Made by a program: the position numbers and the translations under genes
Origin: Zeimonas sp964481165
GTDB taxonomy: Bacteria > Pseudomonadota > Gammaproteobacteria > Burkholderiales > Burkholderiaceae_E
Length of the DNA stretch: 5,391 nucleotides
Reading direction: 5' to 3'
NCBI GenBank assembly: GCA_964481165.1
Contig: CAYZYC010000154.1
Coordinates: 1 to 5,391, forward strand
Shown: one piece after another, positions 1-5,391 of the stretch
Layout of the letters: each line of letters opens with the position of its first letter
How positions within the stretch are numbered: the first letter of the stretch is position 1
Notes under the pieces: generated by a model
What the model saw: only the letters and a program-made list of their open reading frames with translations
Told to the model about the DNA's origin: nothing
Database searches by the model: none

Positions 1-274
1 CGCCCATGAAGGTGACGTTGCCGCGCGTGACCTCGCCGTCTTCGGTGCGCAGCAGCCCCGAGATCGCCTTCAGCGTGGTCGACTTGCCCGCGCCGTTGGG
101 TCCGAGCAGCGCGACGATCTCGCCCTCGGGCACCGAGAGGCTGACGCCCCGCAGCACGAGGATCACCTCGTCGTAGACGACCTCGATGTTGTTGACCGTC
201 AGGATCGGCGGCTTCGTCGCTGCGTTCGTTCCGGTCTTCGCCGGCTCCGCGAGGACGGATTCGGCTTGCGCCAT
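1..274 (-). CDS. livF: LivF-type ABC transporter ATP-binding protein, N-terminal 91 codons (runs off the window)
   Basis: This is the cytoplasmic ATPase that would power the LivH/LivM permease, normally working with a LivG partner. Visible: ATG at 272-274, then an Ala/Thr/Pro-rich leader of about 22 residues before the ABC fold begins (ILTVNNIEVVY). The likely A-loop Tyr is residue 34. The Walker A motif GPNGAGKST is at residues 58-66 (bases 77-103), with Lys64 as the phosphate-binding residue. It is followed by TLKAISGLL, which is typical of LivF; LivG proteins usually continue TTLFN. The Q-loop, signature motif, Walker B and H-loop lie beyond base 1. Family members are about 230-260 residues, so roughly a third is present. 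The start is supported by GGAG at 283-286, 8 nt upstream. It is the last gene seen in the operon, 67 bp after the binding-protein gene, and that gap holds a strong stem-loop. ATPase identity is near certain; LivF rather than LivG is likely. Confidence 0.92.
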   Translation of the reverse strand, partial: MAQAESVLAEPAKTGTNAATKPPILTVNNIEVVYDEVILVLRGVSLSVPEGEIVALLGPNGAGKSTTLKAISGLLRTEDGEVTRGNVTFMG

Positions 275-282
275 GCGTGCTG

Positions 283-286
283 CTCC
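283..286 (-). promoter_or_regulatory. Ribosome binding site of the livF-type gene
   Basis: GGAG on the minus strand, 8 nt before the ATG at 272-274. It supports this ATG as the start even though it places an unusual low-complexity leader before the ABC domain. The next in-frame GTG codons fall inside the conserved domain. The site lies 13 nt downstream of the stem-loop at 300-330, so ribosome access could depend on RNA folding there. Confidence 0.6.
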
Positions 287-299
287 GCTGCTTTCCGGG

Positions 300-330
300 G
301 CCCCCCTCTTCAGGAGTCGAAGAGGGGGGC
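300..330 (-). promoter_or_regulatory. Perfect 12-bp stem-loop in the gap between binding-protein and ATPase genes
   Basis: Bases 300-311 pair perfectly with 319-330, leaving a 7-nt loop at 312-318. The outer seven pairs are all G-C. As minus-strand RNA, the 5' arm is C-rich with CUCUUC, the loop is GACUCCU and the 3' arm is GAAG followed by a G-run. The hairpin starts 11 nt after the livK stop codon and ends 25 nt before the livF start. The sequence after it (CCCGGAAAG) has no T-run on this strand, nor is there one on the other side, so it is not a canonical intrinsic terminator. The position suits a 3'-end stabiliser of the livK message, or a partial attenuator that lowers ATPase expression. 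Both roles are inferred by analogy with intercistronic hairpins after other ABC binding-protein genes such as malE. Confidence 0.75.
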
Positions 331-341
331 GTGCAGGCTGC

Positions 342-1583
342 TTACCAGCCGAGCCACTCAGGCTTGCGCGGGATGTCCGCCTCGCCGGCCTTCGAGATCG
401 ACTGCTGGCCGCCCTTGGAGTTGGCGCGATAGATGAACACCTTGGTCGTGCCACGGTGGTCTTCGGCCGTCCACGTCGACGGGATGCACACGCCCTGCAG
501 CTCGGCCGGGACGTGGTCCTTGAACTTCTCCATCGCGGCCTTGATGTTCGGGCCGGTCACGCCGCCGCTCATCTTGGTCGCCGCGACCATCGCGTCACGC
601 ATGTAGAACGCCGAGCAGACGCCGCGCATGTAGTGCACCGGACGATACTCGTTGCCGCTCGGGTCGGAGAGCTTGGAGATCTCGCGCACCGTCTTCATGC
701 CCGGCGCGTCGGACTTCCAGTCGGCGCCGCCGACCACGAACATCACGCCGTCGGCCGCATCGCCCGCGCCGCGCAGCGCGTTCTCGTCCATGCCCCAGAC
801 GTTGGCCAGGAACTGCGTCTTGACGCCCACCGTCTCGCACGACTTCAGCAGCGAGATCGTCGAGCCGCCGGTGTTGGCGGCGAAGGCGTACTGGGCGCCG
901 GATTCCTTCAGGCTCAGGCACTGGGCCTTGAAGTCGCCGGGTTTCAGCGAATACTGGATCGGCGGCATGATCTCGAAGCCGAGCTCGGTCGCGTAGGCAG
1001 CGCAGCCCTCTTTCGGCGCGTTCGGGTACGGGTGGTTGTCACCCAGGTGGACGAACTTGGGCTTGCTGATGTTCTTCGCCTTCGCGTCCGCGGCCGCCCA
1101 TTGCACCAGCGCGCGGCAGCCGTCGGAGTACGACGGGCCATAGAAGAAGTTGTACGGCGCGGGCTTGGTGCCCTTCGGCCCCTTGCCCTGCGGATCGGTC
1201 AGGTGGCCGGAGTACGACGCCGAGAAGTTCGGGATCTTGTCGGCCGCCTGGAAGCCGACCAGCGCCTCGGTGTCGGCCGTGCCCCAGCCCTGGATCGTGA
1301 CCGCCTTGTCGGTGCCCACCCACTTCTTGTAGGTGGCGATCGCGCGCGGCGCGTTGTAGCTGTAGTCGACCGTTTCGAACTTCAACTGCTGGCCTGCCAC
1401 GCCGCCGTTCTTGTTGATCCACGACATCGCGTCGGCTACGCCCTGGCCGTACGGCTTGCCGACGTCGGACGTCGGCCCGGTGAAGTCGACCAGGTGGCCG
1501 ACGAAGATCGGGTCGGCCGCAGAGGCGGGGCCGGCACCGAGCACGAGCGCCGCGGCTGCGGCTGCGAATACGCTGGTCTTCAT
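342..1583 (-). CDS. livK: Periplasmic substrate-binding protein of a branched-chain amino acid-type (HAAT) ABC transporter
   Basis: A 413-residue secreted receptor that would capture the solute in the periplasm and deliver it to LivH/LivM. Residues 1-22 form a Sec signal peptide: MK at the start, an Ala/Leu/Val core, and Ala-Ser-Ala before a likely cut near residue 22 or 23. There is no lipobox Cys, so the mature protein should be soluble. Residues 26-105 show the type I periplasmic-binding fold: VGHLVDFTGPTSDVG, then NKNGGVAGQQLKFETVDY and a dkaVTIQGWGTADT segment. Length is normal to slightly long for the family. The mature part has six Cys (156, 194, 222, 249, 323, 366), so up to three disulfides are possible. 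The start is set by a strong Shine-Dalgarno (AAAGGAGG, 9 nt spacer), and the stop is TAA. It sits between livM (24 bp) and livF (67 bp). Substrate unknown: the linked acyl-CoA ligase favours a carboxylic acid over an amino acid. The livK symbol marks the family only. Confidence 0.94.
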   Translation of the reverse strand: MKTSVFAAAAAALVLGAGPASAADPIFVGHLVDFTGPTSDVGKPYGQGVADAMSWINKNGGVAGQQLKFETVDYSYNAPRAIATYKKWVGTDKAVTIQGWGTADTEALVGFQAADKIPNFSASYSGHLTDPQGKGPKGTKPAPYNFFYGPSYSDGCRALVQWAAADAKAKNISKPKFVHLGDNHPYPNAPKEGCAAYATELGFEIMPPIQYSLKPGDFKAQCLSLKESGAQYAFAANTGGSTISLLKSCETVGVKTQFLANVWGMDENALRGAGDAADGVMFVVGGADWKSDAPGMKTVREISKLSDPSGNEYRPVHYMRGVCSAFYMRDAMVAATKMSGGVTGPNIKAAMEKFKDHVPAELQGVCIPSTWTAEDHRGTTKVFIYRANSKGGQQSISKAGEADIPRKPEWLGW

Positions 1584-1592
1584 CTTTCGTTT

Positions 1593-1600
1593 CCTCCTTT
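1593..1600 (-). promoter_or_regulatory. Very strong ribosome binding site of the binding-protein gene
   Basis: AAAGGAGG, a near-perfect match to the anti-Shine-Dalgarno sequence, ends 9 nt before the ATG at 1581-1583. It fixes the start directly ahead of the signal peptide. It is clearly stronger than the sites before livH (AGAGG), livM (GAGAGGG) and livF (GGAG), which suggests preferential translation of the binding protein. Confidence 0.85.
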
Positions 1601-1607
1601 GGACTGC

Positions 1608-2693
1608 TTAGTACGAGAACGGGTAGAGCTTCCAGTAGGCCTTGATCATCTTCCAGCGATGCGCGAGCCCGTCGGGCTCGAAGACCAGGAACAGGACGAT
1701 GACGAGGCCGATCGCTCCTTCCTTGACGAACGCGAGGCCTTCGACCATCGCGGGGAAGACACCGCCGAGGCTCTGCGACACCATCGAGATGCCCTCGGGA
1801 AGAAGGACCATGAACGCGGTGCCGAGCAGCGTGCCCATGACGCTGCCGAGCCCGCCGATGATGATCATCCCCAGGAACTGGATCGACAGCAGGATCGTGA
1901 ACGCTTCGGAGGACACGAAGCCGAGGTAGTGGCCGAACAGCGCCCCGCCGATCCCCGCGTAGAACGCCGAGATGCCGAACGACAGCACCCGGTACTTCGT
2001 GAGGTTGATCCCCATCACCTCGGCCGACAGGTAGTGGTCGCGCACCGCGATGAACGCGCGCCCGTCGCGCGTGCGCATCAGGTTCGTGCCGAGCAGGTAC
2101 ATCACGACGACGTAGAACAGCACGACGTAGAAGTAGTTGTGGTCGCCGCTGATCTCGTAGCCGAAGATGCTGAACGGCTGCGCGAGCGTGCCCGAGGAGC
2201 CGCCGGTGAACCAGTTCGCGCGCGCGAAGAAGTCCTCGAGGATGAACTGCGCGGCGAACGTGGCGATCGCCAGGTACAGGCCCTTGATGCGCGCGGCCGG
2301 AATTCCGAACAGCAGTCCGACGAAGGTGGTCAGCAGCCCGGCGAGCGGAATCGCCCAGAACACCGGCACGCCCCAGACGTTGTTCAGGTATGCCGACGCG
2401 AAGGCGCCGAAGCCGAAGAACGCGGCGTGACCGAGCGAGATCTGCCCGGTGAAGCCGACCAGGATGTTGATTCCGAGCGCGGCGATCCCGTAGTAGCCGA
2501 TCTGGATCAGCAGGTTCATCTGGTACGGGCTGAGCAGCGAGAAGCCGCCGATCTGCAGCGGCAACAGGAGCAGCACGACCACGCCGAAGATGGCGAACCC
2601 GCGGGTCACCGGAGTCGGGAAGATCGTCGTGTCCCGGCGGTAGGTCGTCTTGTACTGGCCGCACGGGATCTGCGCCGCGGGAGTCGTTGCCAC
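1608..2693 (-). CDS. livM: LivM-type ABC transporter permease
   Basis: A 361-residue inner-membrane permease expected to pair with LivH as the translocation pore. A hydrophilic N-terminal stretch of about 30 residues precedes several hydrophobic segments (about 33-49, 60-80, 110-130, 187-202, 238-258, 270-299, 326-338). LivM hallmarks are GFTGQISLGHAAFFGFGAF at 80-98, the cytoplasmic coupling (EAA-like) region RDGRAFIAVRDHYLSAEVMG at 209-228 followed by INLTKYR, and GGLGSVMGTLLG at 280-291. The start is GTG (2691-2693), only 3 bp after the livH stop. It is supported by GAGAGGG upstream and by the lack of another Met until residue 59, which is inside the membrane domain. Coupled translation with livH is likely. 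The C-terminus is basic and aromatic (WKMIKAYWKLYPFSY), and the stop is TAA. Length is within the usual LivM range. Family assignment is secure; the solute is unknown. Confidence 0.95.
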   Translation of the reverse strand: MATTPAAQIPCGQYKTTYRRDTTIFPTPVTRGFAIFGVVVLLLLPLQIGGFSLLSPYQMNLLIQIGYYGIAALGINILVGFTGQISLGHAAFFGFGAFASAYLNNVWGVPVFWAIPLAGLLTTFVGLLFGIPAARIKGLYLAIATFAAQFILEDFFARANWFTGGSSGTLAQPFSIFGYEISGDHNYFYVVLFYVVVMYLLGTNLMRTRDGRAFIAVRDHYLSAEVMGINLTKYRVLSFGISAFYAGIGGALFGHYLGFVSSEAFTILLSIQFLGMIIIGGLGSVMGTLLGTAFMVLLPEGISMVSQSLGGVFPAMVEGLAFVKEGAIGLVIVLFLVFEPDGLAHRWKMIKAYWKLYPFSY

Positions 2694-2696
2694 CGG

Positions 2697-3590
2697 TCAG
2701 ACCCTCTCGATCTGCTTCGTGCCGAACAGCCCGTACGGCTTGATCATCAGGATGATGATCAGCGCGTAGAACGGCGCGATCGTGTACAGGTTGCCCCAGT
2801 TCAGGTACTGGCTGTCGACGAACTCGGCAACGTTCTCGAGCACGCCGATGATCAGCCCGCCGAGGATCGCGCCGATGATCGAGTCGAGCCCGCCGAGGAT
2901 CACCACCGGGAACACCTTGATCCCGAAGAACGACAGCGCCGACGAGACGCCGTTGACCATTCCGACGACGACACCGGCCAGCGCCGAGACCATCGCCGAG
3001 ATCGCCCAGGCCATCGCGAATACCGATTTCACCGAGATGCCCAGGCTCTGCGCAACCTGCTGGTTGAAGGCGGTGGCGCGCATCGCCAGCCCCAGCCGCG
3101 AGAACTTGAAGAACCAGGCGAAGCCCACCATGATGATCAGCGAGATCACCATCGACATGATGTAGGGCGTCTGCACGTTCATCCCGAAGACGTTCACCGC
3201 CTGCGTGCCGAACACCTGCGGATAGGGCTGCGCGAAGACGCCGAAGATCCACTTCATCATCGCCTGGAAGAAGATCGCCAGCCCGATCGTGACCATGATC
3301 ACCGAGATGATCGGTTCGCCGATCATCGGTCGCAGCACGATCACCTGCAGCAATATGCCGAACACCATCATGAACGCGAGCGTGATCGGAAAGCCGATCC
3401 AGAACGGCAGCTGCCAGTAGGTGAGCAGCCACCAGCACACCCATGCGCCGATCAGCAGGAACTCGCCCTGCGCGAAGTTCACGATCTGCGTCGACTTGTA
3501 GATCAGCACGAAGCACATCGCGACGACGCCGTACAGCGTCCCGATGATCACGCCGTTGACGATCAGCTGGATGAGCAGGTCGGTGTTCAT
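2697..3590 (-). CDS. livH: LivH-type ABC transporter permease
   Basis: A 297-residue inner-membrane permease and partner of LivM. It opens with MNTDLLIQLIVNGVIIGTLYG, the usual LivH N-terminal helix. It then shows NFAQGEFLLIGA at 38-49 (matching the family's NFAHGE region), the coupling loop SRLGLAMRATAFNQQVAQSL at 164-183 followed by GIS, GGLDSIIGAILGG at 233-245, and KPYGLFG at 284-290 near the C-terminus. Much of the remainder is hydrophobic, and 297 residues is normal for LivH. The same frame stays open far upstream, but that part overlaps the ligase gene, reads as Arg/Ala-rich low-complexity protein and has no LivH similarity, so the ATG at 3588-3590 is the start. A Shine-Dalgarno AGAGG lies 5 nt before it. 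The gene begins 11 bp after the ligase stop, and its TGA stop is 3 bp from the livM GTG. Confidence 0.95.
   Translation of the reverse strand: MNTDLLIQLIVNGVIIGTLYGVVAMCFVLIYKSTQIVNFAQGEFLLIGAWVCWWLLTYWQLPFWIGFPITLAFMMVFGILLQVIVLRPMIGEPIISVIMVTIGLAIFFQAMMKWIFGVFAQPYPQVFGTQAVNVFGMNVQTPYIMSMVISLIIMVGFAWFFKFSRLGLAMRATAFNQQVAQSLGISVKSVFAMAWAISAMVSALAGVVVGMVNGVSSALSFFGIKVFPVVILGGLDSIIGAILGGLIIGVLENVAEFVDSQYLNWGNLYTIAPFYALIIILMIKPYGLFGTKQIERV
2702..2708 (-). promoter_or_regulatory. Ribosome binding site of livM, inside the end of livH
   Basis: GAGAGGG, ending 8 nt before the GTG at 2691-2693, lies within the last codons of livH. It decides the non-ATG start of livM and implies that ribosomes finishing livH help initiate livM. 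Confidence 0.65.
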
Positions 3591-3595
3591 GGTTG

Positions 3596-3600
3596 CCTCT
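3596..3600 (-). promoter_or_regulatory. Ribosome binding site of livH
   Basis: AGAGG, with a 5-nt spacer to the ATG at 3588-3590, lies in the 11-bp gap after the ligase stop (TAG at 3602-3604). It supports the short livH start over the much longer open frame that continues upstream. The spacing is slightly tight, so initiation may rely partly on ribosomes terminating on the ligase gene. Confidence 0.6.
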
Positions 3601-3601
3601 G

Positions 3602-5391
3602 CTACGCGACGCGCTTGGCGGCCACGGGCTCTGCGCGCGCCGGGCCGGCGGCACCGGTGTCGAGCAGCTTCTCGACCACCAGGTCGGTGACGATGCGCGA
3701 AGTCGTGCCGTCCTGGAAGCGGATCACGGTGTCGACGTGCACCTTCGGCGTGTCGCCGTAGATCGCGTCGATGATGTCGGCATACTTGTCGGCAATGACG
3801 TTGCGCCGCACCTTGCGCGTGCGGGTCAGCTCGCCGTCGTCGGCGTCGAGCTCCTTGTACAGCAGCACGAACTTGCGCACGCGCTGCGGCTCCGGCAGCG
3901 TGGCATTGACCCTCTCGACTTCCTCGCGCAGCAGCCGGTAGACCTCGGGGCGCGACGACAGGCTGGTGTAGTTCGTGAACGCGATGCTGCGCTGCTCGGC
4001 CCACTTCGAGACGATCGAGTAGCGGATGCAGACGATCGCGGCCAGATACGTGCGTTCGTTGCCCAGCACGACCGCCTCGGCGATGAACGGCGAGAACTTC
4101 AGCTTGTTCTCGATGAACTGCGGCGAGAAACGGGTGCCCGTGGACGTCGTCGCGAGGTCCTTGACCCGGTCGATGACGACCAGGTGGCCGTTCTCCTTCT
4201 TGATGTAGCCGGCGTCGCCGGTGTACATCCAGCCGTCGCGCACGTCTGCGCGCGTGGCCTCGTCGTTGCGGTAGAAGCCGAGGAACATGCCCGAGGTGCG
4301 CGCGACGATCTCGCCCACGCCGTTCTTGTCGGGCTGGTCGATGCGCAGTTCGGTATCGCCGAAGGGCAGGCCCACGGTGTCGAAATCGACGTCGTCGGGG
4401 CGGTGGATCGTGTAGGCGCCAGCCAGTTCGGTCTGGCCGTAGATCTGGCGCAGCGGCACGCCCATGGCCTGGAAGAAGCGGAAGGTCTCCGGGCCCAGCG
4501 CCGCGCCGCCGGTGGCCGCGGACTTCAGGAAGGTGAAGCCGAGCCGGTCGCGCAGCGGCCGGAACAGGATCAGGTCGGCGAGCCGGGAGCGGCGCTTCTG
4601 GTCGAGTGCCCGCAGCCCGAGCTTCATGCCCAGGTCGTACATCCTGCGCTTGAAGGGGCTCGCGTCCATCATCCGCGCGCGCACGTCGGCCGCGATCTGC
4701 TCCCACACGCGCGGCGCCAGCAGCACGAAAGTGGGCCCGATCTCGCGCAGGTCGGCCATCTGCGTCTCGGGTTCCTCGACGAAATTGACCGTGATGCGGC
4801 AGATCAACTGCTGCGTCACCGCGTAGATCTGCTCCATGATCCACGGAAGCGGCAGCACCGACACGTAGTTGTCGGTCGGCAGCTTCGGGTCGACCTGGAG
4901 GTAGGCCGCGCAGTGTCCGAGGAAGGGCCCCGCCTGCAGCATCGCCAGCTTCGGATTCGACGTGGTGCCGGAGGTCGTGCACAGGATCGCGACGTCTTCG
5001 GCCTTGCCCAGCGCCACCTCGTCGGCAAAGCGCGAGGGCTCGCGCGCCTCGACGCGCGACGCCATCGCTTTCAGCTCGTCCCAGCTCACCAGCCGCGGAT
5101 CGTGGTACTTCCTCATGCCGCGCGGGTCGAAGTAGACGATCCGCTCGATGCTCCTGGAGTTCTCGGCGACCTCGAGCAGCTTGTCGACCTGCTCCTCGTC
5201 CTCGGCCAGCACGACCCGCACCGCGGCGTAGTCGACCAGGTAGGCGACCTCCTGGGGCATCGCGTCGTGATAGATGCCGAGCGACATGCAGCCGATCGAG
5301 TGGATCGCAAGCTCGCTCCAGACCATCTCGGGGCGGTTCTTGCCGATGAAACTGACGACCTCGCCGCGCCGGACGCCGAGCTCGATGAGCC
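3602..5391 (-). CDS. AMP-forming acyl-CoA synthetase (long-chain fatty acid-CoA ligase-like), N-terminus outside the window
   Basis: This cytoplasmic ANL-superfamily enzyme would activate a carboxylic acid with ATP to an acyl-adenylate and then to its CoA thioester. 595 codons are visible. The frame is open to the edge and the first residues (LIELGVRRGEVVSFIGKNRP) are typical of the family's early domain, so the true start lies beyond 5391; perhaps 50-70 residues are missing. The phosphate loop TTSGTTSNPK is at 4949-4978, YGQTE at 4427-4441, and the long-chain synthetase signature DGWxxTGDxG...GxLxxIDRxKD at 4157-4237. The probable C-terminal catalytic Lys is in GELTRTRKVRR (codon 3812-3814). 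A tail of about 70 residues follows this Lys and ends Ala/Pro-rich. The phosphate loop is slightly atypical (SNPKLAML instead of the common GNPKGVML), but its Lys is kept, so the enzyme is probably active. It is 11 bp before livH and so is tied to the transporter. Substrate unknown; fatty, aromatic and alicyclic acids are all possible. Confidence 0.94.
   Translation of the reverse strand, partial: LIELGVRRGEVVSFIGKNRPEMVWSELAIHSIGCMSLGIYHDAMPQEVAYLVDYAAVRVVLAEDEEQVDKLLEVAENSRSIERIVYFDPRGMRKYHDPRLVSWDELKAMASRVEAREPSRFADEVALGKAEDVAILCTTSGTTSNPKLAMLQAGPFLGHCAAYLQVDPKLPTDNYVSVLPLPWIMEQIYAVTQQLICRITVNFVEEPETQMADLREIGPTFVLLAPRVWEQIAADVRARMMDASPFKRRMYDLGMKLGLRALDQKRRSRLADLILFRPLRDRLGFTFLKSAATGGAALGPETFRFFQAMGVPLRQIYGQTELAGAYTIHRPDDVDFDTVGLPFGDTELRIDQPDKNGVGEIVARTSGMFLGFYRNDEATRADVRDGWMYTGDAGYIKKENGHLVVIDRVKDLATTSTGTRFSPQFIENKLKFSPFIAEAVVLGNERTYLAAIVCIRYSIVSKWAEQRSIAFTNYTSLSSRPEVYRLLREEVERVNATLPEPQRVRKFVLLYKELDADDGELTRTRKVRRNVIADKYADIIDAIYGDTPKVHVDTVIRFQDGTTSRIVTDLVVEKLLDTGAAGPARAEPVAAKRVA

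Noticed and set aside
300..330. The hairpin as a rho-independent terminator, or its CUCCU loop as an anti-Shine-Dalgarno switch for livF
   Set aside because: No T-run follows the stem on either strand, so a standard terminator is not supported. Loop pairing with the GGAG at 283-286 would be only about four base pairs, too weak to claim.
2741..2761. Inverted repeat with 8-bp arms (TGATCATC and GATGATCA) and a 5-nt spacer
   Set aside because: It lies inside livH where Ile and Met codons (ATC, ATG) repeat in a hydrophobic helix; codon repetition explains it without a regulatory role.
1039..3654. Minus-strand open frame of 871 codons overlapping livK, livM and livH
   Set aside because: It is an Arg-rich alternate frame of genes already explained by clear families, with no domain of its own.
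186..3761. Plus-strand open frame of 1191 codons across livF, livK, livM, livH and the ligase end
   Set aside because: It lies antisense to five well-supported genes, its product is rich in Arg, Asp, His and Glu with no recognisable domain, and long antisense frames are common in GC-rich genomes with strong third-position bias.
3591..4982. Upstream extension of the livH frame, giving a 761-residue protein
   Set aside because: The extension overlaps the ligase in another frame and is Arg/Ala/Gly-rich low complexity. The canonical LivH N-terminus begins exactly at the ATG at 3588-3590, which has its own ribosome binding site.
1..5391. A mobile element, CRISPR array, defence system or other novel system
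   Set aside because: No direct repeats, transposase, integrase, spacer-repeat pattern or unknown gene was seen. Every gap is 67 bp or less and every gene belongs to a known family.

Overview
This GC-rich window holds one tightly packed operon, entirely on the minus strand and cut at both ends. Strong G/C preference at third codon positions, and the order acyl-CoA ligase, livH, livM, livK, livF, suggest a proteobacterium, most likely a betaproteobacterium of the Burkholderiales or Rhodocyclales type. That assignment is inferred from gene style and recalled synteny, not from a marker gene.

In transcription order (high to low coordinates) the window holds five genes. First is an AMP-forming acyl-CoA synthetase lacking its N-terminus (3602-5391). 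Next come the two branched-chain-amino-acid-type (HAAT family) ABC permeases, LivH (2697-3590) and LivM (1608-2693). Then comes a periplasmic substrate-binding protein with a signal peptide (342-1583). Last is the first 91 codons of a LivF-type ATPase (1-274). The gaps are 11, 3, 24 and 67 bp, so all genes are probably co-transcribed. No stretch longer than 67 bp lacks a gene. The promoter is not in the window. A LivG-type ATPase is also absent and probably lies just upstream, beyond 5391.

The binding protein would capture a solute in the periplasm, LivH/LivM would form the membrane channel, and LivF with an unseen LivG would supply the ATP hydrolysis. The co-transcribed ligase suggests the imported solute is a carboxylic acid (aromatic, aliphatic or alicyclic) that is activated to its CoA thioester on entry, rather than leucine, isoleucine or valine. 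The substrate cannot be read from the sequence.

The main non-coding signal is a perfect 12-bp stem with a 7-nt loop (300-330) between the binding-protein and ATPase genes. It has no T-tract, so it looks more like an RNA-stability or attenuation element than a full terminator. The binding-protein gene also has by far the strongest Shine-Dalgarno sequence. Together these fit the usual need for excess binding protein over ATPase. I found no mobile element, CRISPR array, RNA gene or clearly novel system; this is a conventional catabolic uptake operon with a few features worth checking.
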